Origin: JANNXY01 sp964472605
GTDB lineage: Bacteria; Patescibacteriota; Minisyncoccia; Phycocordibacterales; CAIZIN01
Direction: 5' to 3'
Length of the DNA stretch: 29,977 nucleotides
Assembly (NCBI GenBank): GCA_964472605.1
Contig: CAYYLG010000004.1
Location: forward strand, 1 to 29,977
In this document: one piece after another, positions 16,389 through 23,061 of the stretch
Position numbering within the stretch: the stretch's first letter is position 1
Layout: every line of letters starts with the position of its first letter
Notes under the pieces: generated by a model
Told to the model about the DNA's origin: nothing
The model's database searches: none
What the model saw: the letters and a program-made list of their open reading frames with translations, nothing else
Position numbers and translations under genes: made by a program

Positions 16389-17153
16389 ATGCCATTTTGG
16401 GATGCGATAATCTTGGGAATTGTTCAGGGACTTACAGAGTTTATACCAGTATCTTCTACTGGACATCTTATTTTATTTAGAGAGTGGCTAGGGATTAATA
16501 TTAGTTCCGGACTATCTTTTGATGCAGTTTTACAGCTGGCTACAACACTCGCGGTTATACTCTATTTCTGGAAAGATATTTGGGATCTCAAAAACAATTT
16601 AAAAATGATTAAGGTTTTAATCGTTGCAACTATACCCGCAGTAATCTTGGGTCTACTTCTAGAATCAAAGATGGAAACCGTCTTCCGTGATCCGAAGCTC
16701 GTGGCAGTAATGTTAATTATCGGTGCGGGACTCATGTACTTTGCAGAAAAGTTTTCAAATAAAATTACAAATAAAGAAAATGAAGTTGGAATAAAGAAAG
16801 GGTTTATTGTTGGAGTTTTCCAATCATTGGCTCTTATACCAGGTATGTCACGCTCTGGGTCAACTATTTCTGGAGGACTTATTATGGGTCTAAGCAGGGA
16901 AGAAGCGACTAGGTTTAGCTTTATTCTTTCTGTGCCGATTCTTCTTGGAACTGGAGCAAAAAAACTTCTTGAAATTATGCATTCAAATTCGTTCGATGGT
17001 GGTACGCCTCTTTTGTGGGCTTCTGTAACTGCGTTTATTGTGGGTCTCGGTGCTATACATTTCCTTATGAATTATCTTAAGAAAAATACTCTAAATGCTT
17101 TTGTGGTTTATAGGATTGTATTAGCTGTAGCGATTATTTTGTTGTTTATATAA
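16389..17153 (+). CDS. uppP: Undecaprenyl-diphosphatase (BacA/UppP family)
   Basis: This 254-residue polytopic membrane protein has both signature regions of UppP: QGLTEFIPVSSTGHLIL near the N-terminus and PGMSRSGSTISGGLIMG near residue 155, which together form the active site. About eight hydrophobic segments are visible. The enzyme dephosphorylates undecaprenyl diphosphate to recycle the lipid carrier for peptidoglycan and other envelope polymers. Length is slightly below the common 265-275 residues. No ribosome binding site is present, consistent with a leaderless mRNA. Confidence 0.96.
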   Translation: MPFWDAIILGIVQGLTEFIPVSSTGHLILFREWLGINISSGLSFDAVLQLATTLAVILYFWKDIWDLKNNLKMIKVLIVATIPAVILGLLLESKMETVFRDPKLVAVMLIIGAGLMYFAEKFSNKITNKENEVGIKKGFIVGVFQSLALIPGMSRSGSTISGGLIMGLSREEATRFSFILSVPILLGTGAKKLLEIMHSNSFDGGTPLLWASVTAFIVGLGAIHFLMNYLKKNTLNAFVVYRIVLAVAIILLFI

Positions 17154-17168
17154 AAACCAGAAGGTATC

Positions 17169-17546
17169 TTATTTGATACTTACTCCCAGTAACCCAGCAA
17201 GAAGTGATATTGCATCACTTTTAAGTTCGTTTGACGCAACACTTGCACCGAATTTTTTAACCATATCCGCTGACATTCTTGAATTACTTGAGGCGGCAAC
17301 AATTGGACCAGTAAAACCCTTTACATTACGGATATAATCCACTACTCCAAATCCTGTTCCATCGGGTAGATTACCGTCACAGATCACACCAGTGATCTCG
17401 TTCGAATGGGTATCAAATAGTCGTTCAGCATCCTTGACCGATACGGCATTAATTAATTCATAGTCTGTGGGCATGAATGCTTTGAATGCACGTCCAATTG
17501 CGACCGCAACAGCAGAGTCATCTTCAACGAGAAGAACTTTTTTCAT
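17169..17546 (-). CDS. Stand-alone response-regulator receiver (REC) domain protein
   Basis: The 125-residue protein is a single CheY-like domain without an output domain. The acidic pair is D9-D10, the phospho-acceptor is D57 in VICDGNLPDGTG, and the switch Ser/Thr position is S86 in VAASS. The conserved lysine of the usual K-P motif is not at its expected place: the segment reads GASVASNELKSD, with N/E there. Phosphorylation chemistry may therefore be altered. No histidine kinase or other two-component gene is in the window. TATTGT (17553-17558) lies six bases before the ATG on the minus strand. Confidence 0.88.
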   Translation of the reverse strand: MKKVLLVEDDSAVAVAIGRAFKAFMPTDYELINAVSVKDAERLFDTHSNEITGVICDGNLPDGTGFGVVDYIRNVKGFTGPIVAASSNSRMSADMVKKFGASVASNELKSDAISLLAGLLGVSIK

Positions 17547-17583
17547 GTGGCTACAATATATATAAAACCAAGCTATGTCAATA

Positions 17584-18159
17584 TTAGAAAGGTAGGGAGA
17601 ATGTTACTGCATTCTTGGATTTTTTTAGCCAGTTTTTGGTATCAAGAGGTATATCTTTTAGTTCACCTTGATCCTTGTATTTAAGAATTTTATTTTCCAG
17701 AGCATAGTCGAAAACTTCTTTAGTAATTTTTACATCCTCAAGACAGTATTTAATTATTTTATCTATTTCACCTGATCTCCACCATTTGATTGCTTCAAGT
17801 CCATGGGCAATTTTATTTTTCCCCAATGTTGCTTCAGCAATATCATCGAGCTTGATACGTCGTCCGAGAGAGTTACGGATTTCCTTTAATAAATCCAAGC
17901 TTTTTATAGTAGAAAGGTCGCCGTGATAGTACTTGTTCAAGAGTGGGATGTCGAAATGGTCACCGTTAAATGTTACGAGCATGTCAGCTTTTTCTAAGAG
18001 TGGCCAAAGTTTAGGTAAATCTTCTACTAGGTAACTTGTGTATTCTTCGGTCTTTGAATCATAAGCACAGACTACAGATATATCGAGTGCAACAGGATCA
18101 TTAGACTCCACTTCATCAAATGTATTTCTGGTTTCAATATCAAATACAACGTAATTCAT
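17584..18159 (-). CDS. DEDD-family 3'-5' exonuclease (RNase H-like, YprB type)
   Basis: The 191-residue protein has the three exonuclease motifs: FDIET near the N-terminus (Asp and Glu), VTFNGDHFDIPLL in the middle (Asp), and YCLEDVKIT near residue 145 (Tyr-x3-Asp). This order marks DEDDy-type nucleases; the closest named group is the YprB ribonuclease-H-like family. It should degrade or trim RNA or DNA 3' ends. The frame extends to 18234, but the ATG at 18159 directly precedes the core strand (MNYVVFDIET) and has an extended -10 (TGCTAGAAT) eight bases upstream, so it is taken as a leaderless start. Upstream codons overlap the terminator of the preceding gene. Confidence 0.88.
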   Translation of the reverse strand: MNYVVFDIETRNTFDEVESNDPVALDISVVCAYDSKTEEYTSYLVEDLPKLWPLLEKADMLVTFNGDHFDIPLLNKYYHGDLSTIKSLDLLKEIRNSLGRRIKLDDIAEATLGKNKIAHGLEAIKWWRSGEIDKIIKYCLEDVKITKEVFDYALENKILKYKDQGELKDIPLDTKNWLKKSKNAVTFSLPF

Positions 18160-18185
18160 AGAAGTGTATTCTAGCATGTGATTTT

Positions 18186-18223
18186 TATAAAAAGAAAACC
18201 CGTCGACGTGTGAGGTCGACGGG
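18186..18223 (-). terminator. Rho-independent terminator of the 18272-18814 gene
   Basis: CCCGTCGAC (18199-18207) pairs perfectly with GTCGACGGG (18215-18223) across a seven-base loop. On the minus strand the stem is followed by TTTTCTTTTT. The stem lies just upstream of the promoter for the exonuclease gene. Confidence 0.88.
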
Positions 18224-18271
18224 TCCAGATTCAACTGGTATTCATAGGGTTTGTGCTGGCGCCTGCGCTAG

Positions 18272-18814
18272 CTACTTTGTTAGCATCACTCGGTCACCAA
18301 GTGTCATCCTTAGAAGGAGCCACTTTTTCTTTGCATCCGACCACAGGGATTTCGTGCGAACACCTTGGTGGTGTCCGGGACGGCTCTCTGCATAATACAC
18401 TTCTGACGTCTTGGCCTTGAGGACTAGGTCCCCGCGGCCGTTAAGGACAGAAGTGATGCTGTCGGTGTGAACATCCAGTTCTGTTGGACGAGTCGGGATT
18501 GCAAGCAACCCTTCCTCAATCCGTGGAGTCATCAGGGATTCGTATGCTTCCAGATCATCTCCAGAAAGCAGTTTATCCCATTTGTGAATTACCAATCCCC
18601 ATACAAAGCGTCGACTCGCATCGCGCGCAATAGTAGGGGAAGGGCAGTTAACGCATCGCCTTGGAACACCTTGTCCCAGAGCGATTTGTCCTCCCGAATC
18701 ATCAAGCCAGATCGAGGAGGCGATGAGTCCCCCCTTTCCGTACTCGAGATGGATGTGTAGATGGGCCCGAGTGAGGGCCTCCGTGGCAGCTAGAACGAGC
18801 TGTTGCGTATTCAT
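18272..18814 (-). CDS. Hypothetical protein, 180 aa, GC-rich orphan
   Basis: No family was recognised. The sequence is soluble, with no membrane segment or signal peptide. It begins with a helix (TQQLVLAATEALTRAHLHIHLEY), contains a CVNC pair, and has a C-terminal basic, tryptophan-containing stretch (SLWSDAKKKWLLLRM). The ATG at 18814 is chosen because a strong AAAGGAGGT lies four bases upstream; the frame itself extends to 18838. Base composition and codon use (many GGC, CTG, CGC-type codons) differ clearly from the AT-rich genes on both sides. It has its own promoter, leader hairpin and terminator, so it behaves as a single-gene cassette inside the minus-strand run. Confidence 0.65.
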   Translation of the reverse strand: MNTQQLVLAATEALTRAHLHIHLEYGKGGLIASSIWLDDSGGQIALGQGVPRRCVNCPSPTIARDASRRFVWGLVIHKWDKLLSGDDLEAYESLMTPRIEEGLLAIPTRPTELDVHTDSITSVLNGRGDLVLKAKTSEVYYAESRPGHHQGVRTKSLWSDAKKKWLLLRMTLGDRVMLTK

Positions 18815-18832
18815 AATACCTCCTTTGTGTTG

Positions 18833-18870
18833 CCACAAGAAGATATTATGAATATTTTATCTTAATGTGG
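18833..18870 (-). promoter_or_regulatory. Leader hairpin before the ribosome binding site of the 18814 gene
   Basis: Read on the minus strand, CCACA pairs with TGTGG and, inside, AAGATA pairs with TATCTT, with two-base internal loops on each side. The stem ends ten bases before AAAGGAGGT. It could protect the 5' end or control access to the ribosome binding site. Confidence 0.5.
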
Positions 18871-18915
18871 TATTTCGTTTGAAGGCGATACGACTCATGT
18901 CGCACGTCTACAAGT

Positions 18916-18943
18916 ATATTACACTAGTAATTAGACTTGTCAA
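18916..18943 (-). promoter_or_regulatory. Promoter for the 18272-18814 gene
   Basis: On the minus strand, TTGACA (18938-18943) and TAATAT (18916-18921) are 16 nt apart, immediately after the hisS stop. The predicted leader is about 95 nt. Confidence 0.7.
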
Positions 18944-18945
18944 CA

Positions 18946-20166
18946 CTAAAAATTCTTAATATACTCAGCTACTTTTTCAAGAGCCACAAGTTCCTCAGAT
19001 TCACTAGGGAGATGCTTGATTTTTATTTCTTTTGAAGCGAGTTCTAGCTCACCAACAATTGCAACAAATTCAATTGAATCCTTCACAGCCTTCTTGATCT
19101 GATCACCGATTTTTTTACCGGTATAATCTACCGCTACATTTATTCCTTGATTACGAATATCATTTGCAATTCTGGAAACGAGTTCAGGATTAACTCCAGC
19201 ATTTGCCACATAGAGCTTGGTAGGAGATACATATGTTGGAATTAGATTTCGGGATTCTAGGAAATCACGGATAGTTACATCTCCCATACCGAATCCGATC
19301 GCAGTAACTTTGTCTGAACCGAAAAGCGATAGGAGATCATCGTATCTACCACCACCAAAGACTGATCTATTATTCTCAGGATTTGTATCAAATATTTCGA
19401 AAACGATTCCGGTGTAATAGTCAAATCCACGTACCAGATCAGGGTCAAAGATAGCATTATTTACACCCAAGGCAGAAAGTTTAGCTAAAAGGTTTTTAAT
19501 TTCTTCATCTGCTTCAAATTTTAAATCATAAATCCTACCGATAATCTCCTCAGCTTTTTTATCGAAGTCTGCAATCTTATTTTTCTTATCAATTAACTTT
19601 TGCAATTTCTTTGAAGCGTCACCTACTATGCCAGCATTTTCAAGAGTTTGATTCAGGAGTTTACGAGAATTGATTCGGATTACGAAGTCGCTGTCTCTAG
19701 CACCGAAATTTTTCATAATCTTGTAAGCCATGGAGATTGTTTCTACATCAGCTTCTACAGAATCCACACCAAAGAAGTCACAGTTGAGTTGAAGGTGCTC
19801 ACGCAGACGTCCTTTCTGAGGTCTCTCGTAACGGAATACATTTGGAATAGAATACCAACGGAGAGGGAAATTAAGTTCGCGTCTTTTACCAGCAACCATA
19901 CGAGCAACTGTTGGAGTCATCTCAGGTCGCAGAGTTACCTCACGATCTCCACGATCCTTGAAAGTGTAAGTTTGTTCATTTACTATTTCTTCACCAGATT
20001 TTTCTTTGTATAGCTCTGCTGGTTCAAGTGGGGAAGCGTCATATTGGACATAGCCGAAAGACTCTACTGTATCTCGCCATACTTTAAATATAAATTTTTG
20101 CACCGCCTCATCCTCTGGGTAGAAGTCCCGCACACCTTTGTATGGTTCAGTTGATAGCTTACTCAT
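18946..20166 (-). CDS. hisS: Histidine-tRNA ligase
   Basis: The 406-residue class II synthetase charges tRNA-His. Motif 1 lies in the N-terminal GVRDFYPEDEAVQKFIF region. Motif 2 is FRYERPQKGRLREHLQLN. The histidine-specific loop is LVRGFDYYTGIVFEIF, and motif 3 is TAIGFGMGDVTIRDFLE. The C-terminal anticodon-binding domain follows, with KLYVANAG and the GKKIGDQIKKA segment. Length is normal. TATACT lies seven bases before the ATG, and the promoter is shared with divergent truB (next entry). No Shine-Dalgarno sequence is present. Confidence 0.97.
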   Translation of the reverse strand: MSKLSTEPYKGVRDFYPEDEAVQKFIFKVWRDTVESFGYVQYDASPLEPAELYKEKSGEEIVNEQTYTFKDRGDREVTLRPEMTPTVARMVAGKRRELNFPLRWYSIPNVFRYERPQKGRLREHLQLNCDFFGVDSVEADVETISMAYKIMKNFGARDSDFVIRINSRKLLNQTLENAGIVGDASKKLQKLIDKKNKIADFDKKAEEIIGRIYDLKFEADEEIKNLLAKLSALGVNNAIFDPDLVRGFDYYTGIVFEIFDTNPENNRSVFGGGRYDDLLSLFGSDKVTAIGFGMGDVTIRDFLESRNLIPTYVSPTKLYVANAGVNPELVSRIANDIRNQGINVAVDYTGKKIGDQIKKAVKDSIEFVAIVGELELASKEIKIKHLPSESEELVALEKVAEYIKNF

Positions 20167-20185
20167 AAATGTTAGTATAACCGAA
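20167..20185. promoter_or_regulatory. Symmetric bidirectional promoter shared by hisS and truB
   Basis: Only 19 bases separate the two start codons. The seven bases TAGTATA (20173-20179) contain TAGTAT on the plus strand and TATACT on the minus strand, overlapping by five bases. Each hexamer lies exactly seven bases before its ATG. Using the usual six bases between the -10 box and +1, the two starts fall at 20185 and 20167, 18 bp apart. Confidence 0.65.
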
Positions 20186-20917
20186 ATGATTATCTATTAC
20201 AAAAACAGATTTGAGACTCCGCTGGATGCGTTGAACAGATTGCGACTAGAGAAGCCAGAATTAAAGGATGAGATACTTTCGTATGCTGGGCGTCTCGACC
20301 CGATGGCAGAGGGAGTCCTTTTTGTTTTGGTTGGAGAAGAAGAAAATAGGGATAGGCAGAAATATTTGGGATTAGATAAGATTTATGAAGTAGAAGTTCT
20401 GTTGGGTATAAGTACAGATACGGGTGATGTGCTGGGACTTGTACAAAATACAGAGAAGGAAGGTAAAAAAGTGTCGAACGAAGAAATTGAAAAAGTTGTA
20501 AAAAATCTAGAAGGGGAAAACAATTTTCCTTATCCTGTTTTCTCATCTCGAACCGTAGACGGTAAGCCACTACACGAATGGGCTCGCGAGGGGAGACTCG
20601 ATGAAATAGAGATCCCAACTAAAGCTAGTACTATATATTGTGCGAAGTTGATTGATATTAAAACTATTTCTGCACCTGATCTCCTCCAAAGTGTTTTAAA
20701 TGACATCGATAAGATACAAGGCAACTTCCGCCAAGAAGAAATCAAAAAGTCCTGGAATGAATCTCTACAGAATCTAAATCACGATTTTCAAATCATCACC
20801 ATCTCCATAGACTGCTCCTCCGGCGCCTATATGCGCACCATCGCCGAAGAACTCGGTAAAAAGCTTGGTACAGTTGCACTAGCATATAGAATAAAAAGGA
20901 CAAAGATTGATTTATAA
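20186..20917 (+). CDS. truB: tRNA pseudouridine synthase B-like protein
   Basis: The 243-residue protein belongs to the TruB family, which makes pseudouridine 55 in the T-loop of tRNAs. The catalytic aspartate lies in YAGRLDPMAEGVL, corresponding to HTGALDPLATGML of E. coli. DKIYEVEVLLGISTDTGD matches the KxYxxxxxLGxxTDTxD motif, and IDCSSGAYMRTIAEELG matches the SCSSGTYIRTLAxDLG motif. The usual N-terminal KPxGxTS segment is replaced by KNRFETPLDALN, and the C-terminal PUA-like extension is missing, so it is a short, divergent member. The frame extends to 20138, but the ATG at 20186 fits both homology and the shared promoter. Confidence 0.88.
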   Translation: MIIYYKNRFETPLDALNRLRLEKPELKDEILSYAGRLDPMAEGVLFVLVGEEENRDRQKYLGLDKIYEVEVLLGISTDTGDVLGLVQNTEKEGKKVSNEEIEKVVKNLEGENNFPYPVFSSRTVDGKPLHEWAREGRLDEIEIPTKASTIYCAKLIDIKTISAPDLLQSVLNDIDKIQGNFRQEEIKKSWNESLQNLNHDFQIITISIDCSSGAYMRTIAEELGKKLGTVALAYRIKRTKIDL

Positions 20918-20924
20918 TATTTAC

Positions 20925-21635
20925 ATGAACACCGAATTTGATCAAAAAATGAAGGGGATTTGTGAGAAAACGGTAAAGCATATTACTGATATTTTTCAAA
21001 ATGATGCGATCGAAGCTCATGTATTTGGATCAATGGCTACTGGTACAAATGATGCATTAAGTGATATTGATATTTGGATTACATTTGATGATAGTGCCAT
21101 AGCCTCTGCAATTGAAAATAGGATGAATTATTATAGTCAGATTGGTGAGATTCTCTTGAATCATGAAATGCAGAATAATTTTCCACTTGATGGTATTCAG
21201 AGTGTTGTTTTATATAAAATTGATGTAGAGATAGTTCGAGTTGATTATTACCTTTGCCCACTTAGCTCATCTAGAACTGTTCCAAATTCAAAAATTCTTT
21301 TTGAAAAGGTTAAGGTTTTGGAAGGAAATATTATTCCAGAAACTAAGAGAACTCCGAGGGATTTAAGTGATCGAATAAGTTTCTTTATTTGTATGTGTTT
21401 CAATGGGATAAAGAAGGTTGTCAGAAAAGATGAAAAATTTATTGAATTTTTAACAACTGAATTTGGAAAGTATGAAAAGGAGATTCCTGAACTTGCAAAT
21501 GTACCCAAGGAAGCAACTTTTAATGCTTTGTATGTAGCCCTAGATGTATTAGCCAAGGTTTCAAACCCTGAACAGTTAAATGCTATTAATGAGATTAGGT
21601 TGTTTACTAAAAAGGTAGAAAATATCTATGGATAA
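20925..21635 (+). CDS. Nucleotidyltransferase-domain protein (pol beta superfamily)
   Basis: The N-terminal half carries the nucleotidyltransferase signature VFGSMATGTNDALSDIDIWI, with the GS motif and the D-x-D metal ligands, followed by a third acidic residue in KIDVEIVRVDYY. The C-terminal half is helical and may be a substrate- or dimer-forming domain. Members include aminoglycoside adenylyltransferases, protein AMPylators and MNT antitoxins; the substrate here cannot be told. No HEPN partner gene is adjacent, which argues against an MNT/HEPN toxin pair. TATAAT (20913-20918) overlaps the truB stop and lies six bases before the ATG, so the start at 20925 is preferred over 20907. It overlaps the next gene by eight bases. 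Confidence 0.8.
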   Translation: MNTEFDQKMKGICEKTVKHITDIFQNDAIEAHVFGSMATGTNDALSDIDIWITFDDSAIASAIENRMNYYSQIGEILLNHEMQNNFPLDGIQSVVLYKIDVEIVRVDYYLCPLSSSRTVPNSKILFEKVKVLEGNIIPETKRTPRDLSDRISFFICMCFNGIKKVVRKDEKFIEFLTTEFGKYEKEIPELANVPKEATFNALYVALDVLAKVSNPEQLNAINEIRLFTKKVENIYG

Positions 21636-22473
21636 ATATTTAATCACCGGAGGAGAAGGGTTCATAGGAGGAAGGATTAGGGAAAAGGCCGGAGGGAATT
21701 CCTATGATTTGAAATCGGGGGTAGATATTTTGGATAGGCAGAAATTAGTGGAAAATTCCAAGGATACACTTGGAATTTTCCACTGCGCTGCACTGATCTC
21801 TGTCCCGGAAAGTTTTTTAAAGAGAGATGAATACTACAGAACAAATGTTGAAGGTACGAAGTCAGTGATTGATGTAGCGAAAGAAAATAATTTGAAAATA
21901 GTTTTCTCCAGTAGCGCCGCAGTCTACGGTGAAGCAAGTGGGGTGGTGAGTGAGGATTTTAGACTTGATCCTAAATCCCCTTATGCGGAGAATAAGAGAG
22001 ATGGGGAAGAATTACTTCGTGCACATTCAGTACCGTCTGTTGCCCTAAGATATTTTAATGTCTATGGTCCAGGTCAATCATCAGCATATGCTGGGGTGAT
22101 TACAATCTTTATAAACAAAGCATTAAAGAACGAGGATTTGGTAATTTATGGAGACGGGTCTCAGGCCAGGGATTTTGTTTTCGTGGATGATGTAGCGGAG
22201 GCAAATATTTCTGCCATGAAATATGAGAATTCTAGTTTTGAAATTTTTAATATTGGCAGTGGTACAGAAACAACGATTGGGAATTTGGCGGAAATGATAA
22301 TCAAACTCACAGATTCCAAATCAAAAATTATTTATTTACCTCCACGAGATGGGGATATTGTATATTCTAGGGCCGATGTCTCCAAAGCCAAGCAGGTTCT
22401 AGGTTGGGAAGCAAAAGTTCCACTAGAGGAAGGAATTTTCCAAACTATAGCCTACTATAAGGCTAGAATTTGA
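21628..22473 (+). CDS. NAD-dependent epimerase/dehydratase (nucleotide-sugar SDR)
   Basis: The 281-residue protein is an extended short-chain dehydrogenase. The Rossmann motif is GGEGFIGG at the N-terminus, the active-site serine lies in FSSSAAVYG, and the catalytic pair is Y-x3-K in SPYAENKRDGE. RYFNVYGPGQ, VIYGDGSQARDFVFVDDVAEA and FNIGSGTETTI are typical of GalE/WbpP-like UDP-sugar epimerases. It probably interconverts nucleotide sugars for surface polysaccharide; the exact substrate is unknown. It overlaps the nucleotidyltransferase by eight bases, indicating coupled translation. Confidence 0.9.
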   Translation: MDKYLITGGEGFIGGRIREKAGGNSYDLKSGVDILDRQKLVENSKDTLGIFHCAALISVPESFLKRDEYYRTNVEGTKSVIDVAKENNLKIVFSSSAAVYGEASGVVSEDFRLDPKSPYAENKRDGEELLRAHSVPSVALRYFNVYGPGQSSAYAGVITIFINKALKNEDLVIYGDGSQARDFVFVDDVAEANISAMKYENSSFEIFNIGSGTETTIGNLAEMIIKLTDSKSKIIYLPPRDGDIVYSRADVSKAKQVLGWEAKVPLEEGIFQTIAYYKARI

Positions 22474-22476
22474 TGG

Positions 22477-22505
22477 TTGCAATTTAGGGATATGTGTGAT
22501 ATACT
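22477..22505 (+). promoter_or_regulatory. Promoter of the RRM gene
   Basis: TTGCAA (22477-22482) and TATACT (22500-22505) are 17 nt apart. Transcription should begin near 22512. The leader of about 73 nt contains TGATAGT (22513-22519), which pairs with ACTATCA (22554-22560) around a T/C-rich loop. Confidence 0.6.
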
Positions 22506-22584
22506 GGAGGGGTGATAGTGCTTTTCTCCTAGTTTTCTATGGGAATGGGTCGGACTATCAAGTTAAAAGTTCACAAACATTCAC

Positions 22585-22875
22585 ATGTCAGTAAAACTAT
22601 ATGTCGGTGGAATTCCTTATTCTTCAACAAACGCTTCTCTCAAAGCATACTTTGAGCAGATTGGCCCAGTAGAAGATGCTTCAATTCTACAAGACAAAAT
22701 GACAGGCCGTTCACGCGGTTTCGGATTCGTAACTATGGCAAATGATGCAGACGCTGAAAAAGCAGTTAGCTCACTCCATGACCAAGAATTCGAAGGCAGA
22801 AAGCTTACAGTAAACGTTGCTCGTCCTATGGAAGAGCGTCCACGTAATACTGGAGGATTCCGCAAGTCATTCTAA
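22585..22875 (+). CDS. RRM-domain RNA-binding protein
   Basis: The 96-residue protein is one RNA recognition motif with a short basic tail. RNP2 is LYVGGI at residues 5-10 and RNP1 is RSRGFGFVTM near residue 43. The order beta-alpha-beta-beta-alpha-beta is complete. The tail (RPMEERPRNTGGFRKSF) is short compared with the Gly/Arg-rich tails of cyanobacterial Rbp proteins. It is expected to bind single-stranded RNA, perhaps as a chaperone. The folded leader suggests post-transcriptional control, as in cold-induced genes, but this is inference. Its own promoter and a perfect terminator make it monocistronic. Confidence 0.95.
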   Translation: MSVKLYVGGIPYSSTNASLKAYFEQIGPVEDASILQDKMTGRSRGFGFVTMANDADAEKAVSSLHDQEFEGRKLTVNVARPMEERPRNTGGFRKSF

Positions 22876-22890
22876 TCTCGAAAGAGATAA

Positions 22891-22918
22891 CAAAAACCCC
22901 TCGAGAGAGGGGTTTTTG
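22891..22918 (+). terminator. Rho-independent terminator of the RRM gene
   Basis: A perfect 12-bp stem, CAAAAACCCCTC paired with GAGGGGTTTTTG, is closed by a GAGA tetraloop. The T run is part of the stem. It could work in both directions. Confidence 0.92.
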
Positions 22919-22933
22919 TATTAATTATATTCA

Positions 22934-22961
22934 TTGACAAATAGTTTAAATATGCTATTAT
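22934..22961 (+). promoter_or_regulatory. Promoter of the SPFH gene
   Basis: TTGACA (22934-22939) and TATTAT (22956-22961) are 16 nt apart. The predicted start is near 22968, giving a leader of about 94 nt. Confidence 0.65.
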
Positions 22962-22991
22962 AACAAAATGTTCTTTTAAATACTTACACAA

Positions 22992-23047
22992 TTCACCAGG
23001 GTTACAAGCAGGTCACAATTTTGTGGCCTATTTACATCCCTGGTGAA
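22992..23047 (+). promoter_or_regulatory. Two-tier leader hairpin before the SPFH gene
   Basis: TTCACCAGGG (22992-23001) pairs perfectly with CCCTGGTGAA (23038-23047). Inside, after an eight-base bulge on each side (TTACAAGC and ATTTACAT), AGGTCACA pairs with TGTGGCCT (one G-U pair) around a short loop. The symmetric internal loop between two stable stems is the kind of shape seen in ligand- or protein-binding RNAs. GGTGA in the 3' strand is the only purine-rich stretch before the ATG, 15 bases away. Confidence 0.6.
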
Positions 23048-23061
23048 GCTTACTGCATTTC

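Noticed and set aside
18467..18760. Plus-strand frame of 97 codons within the 18272-18814 gene
   Set aside because: It is antisense to a frame with promoter, ribosome binding site and terminator, and has none of these itself.
20925..21635. MNT antitoxin of an MNT/HEPN toxin-antitoxin pair
   Set aside because: The nucleotidyltransferase motif is present, but the protein is larger than typical MNT antitoxins and no HEPN gene lies next to it; the partner gene is an epimerase.
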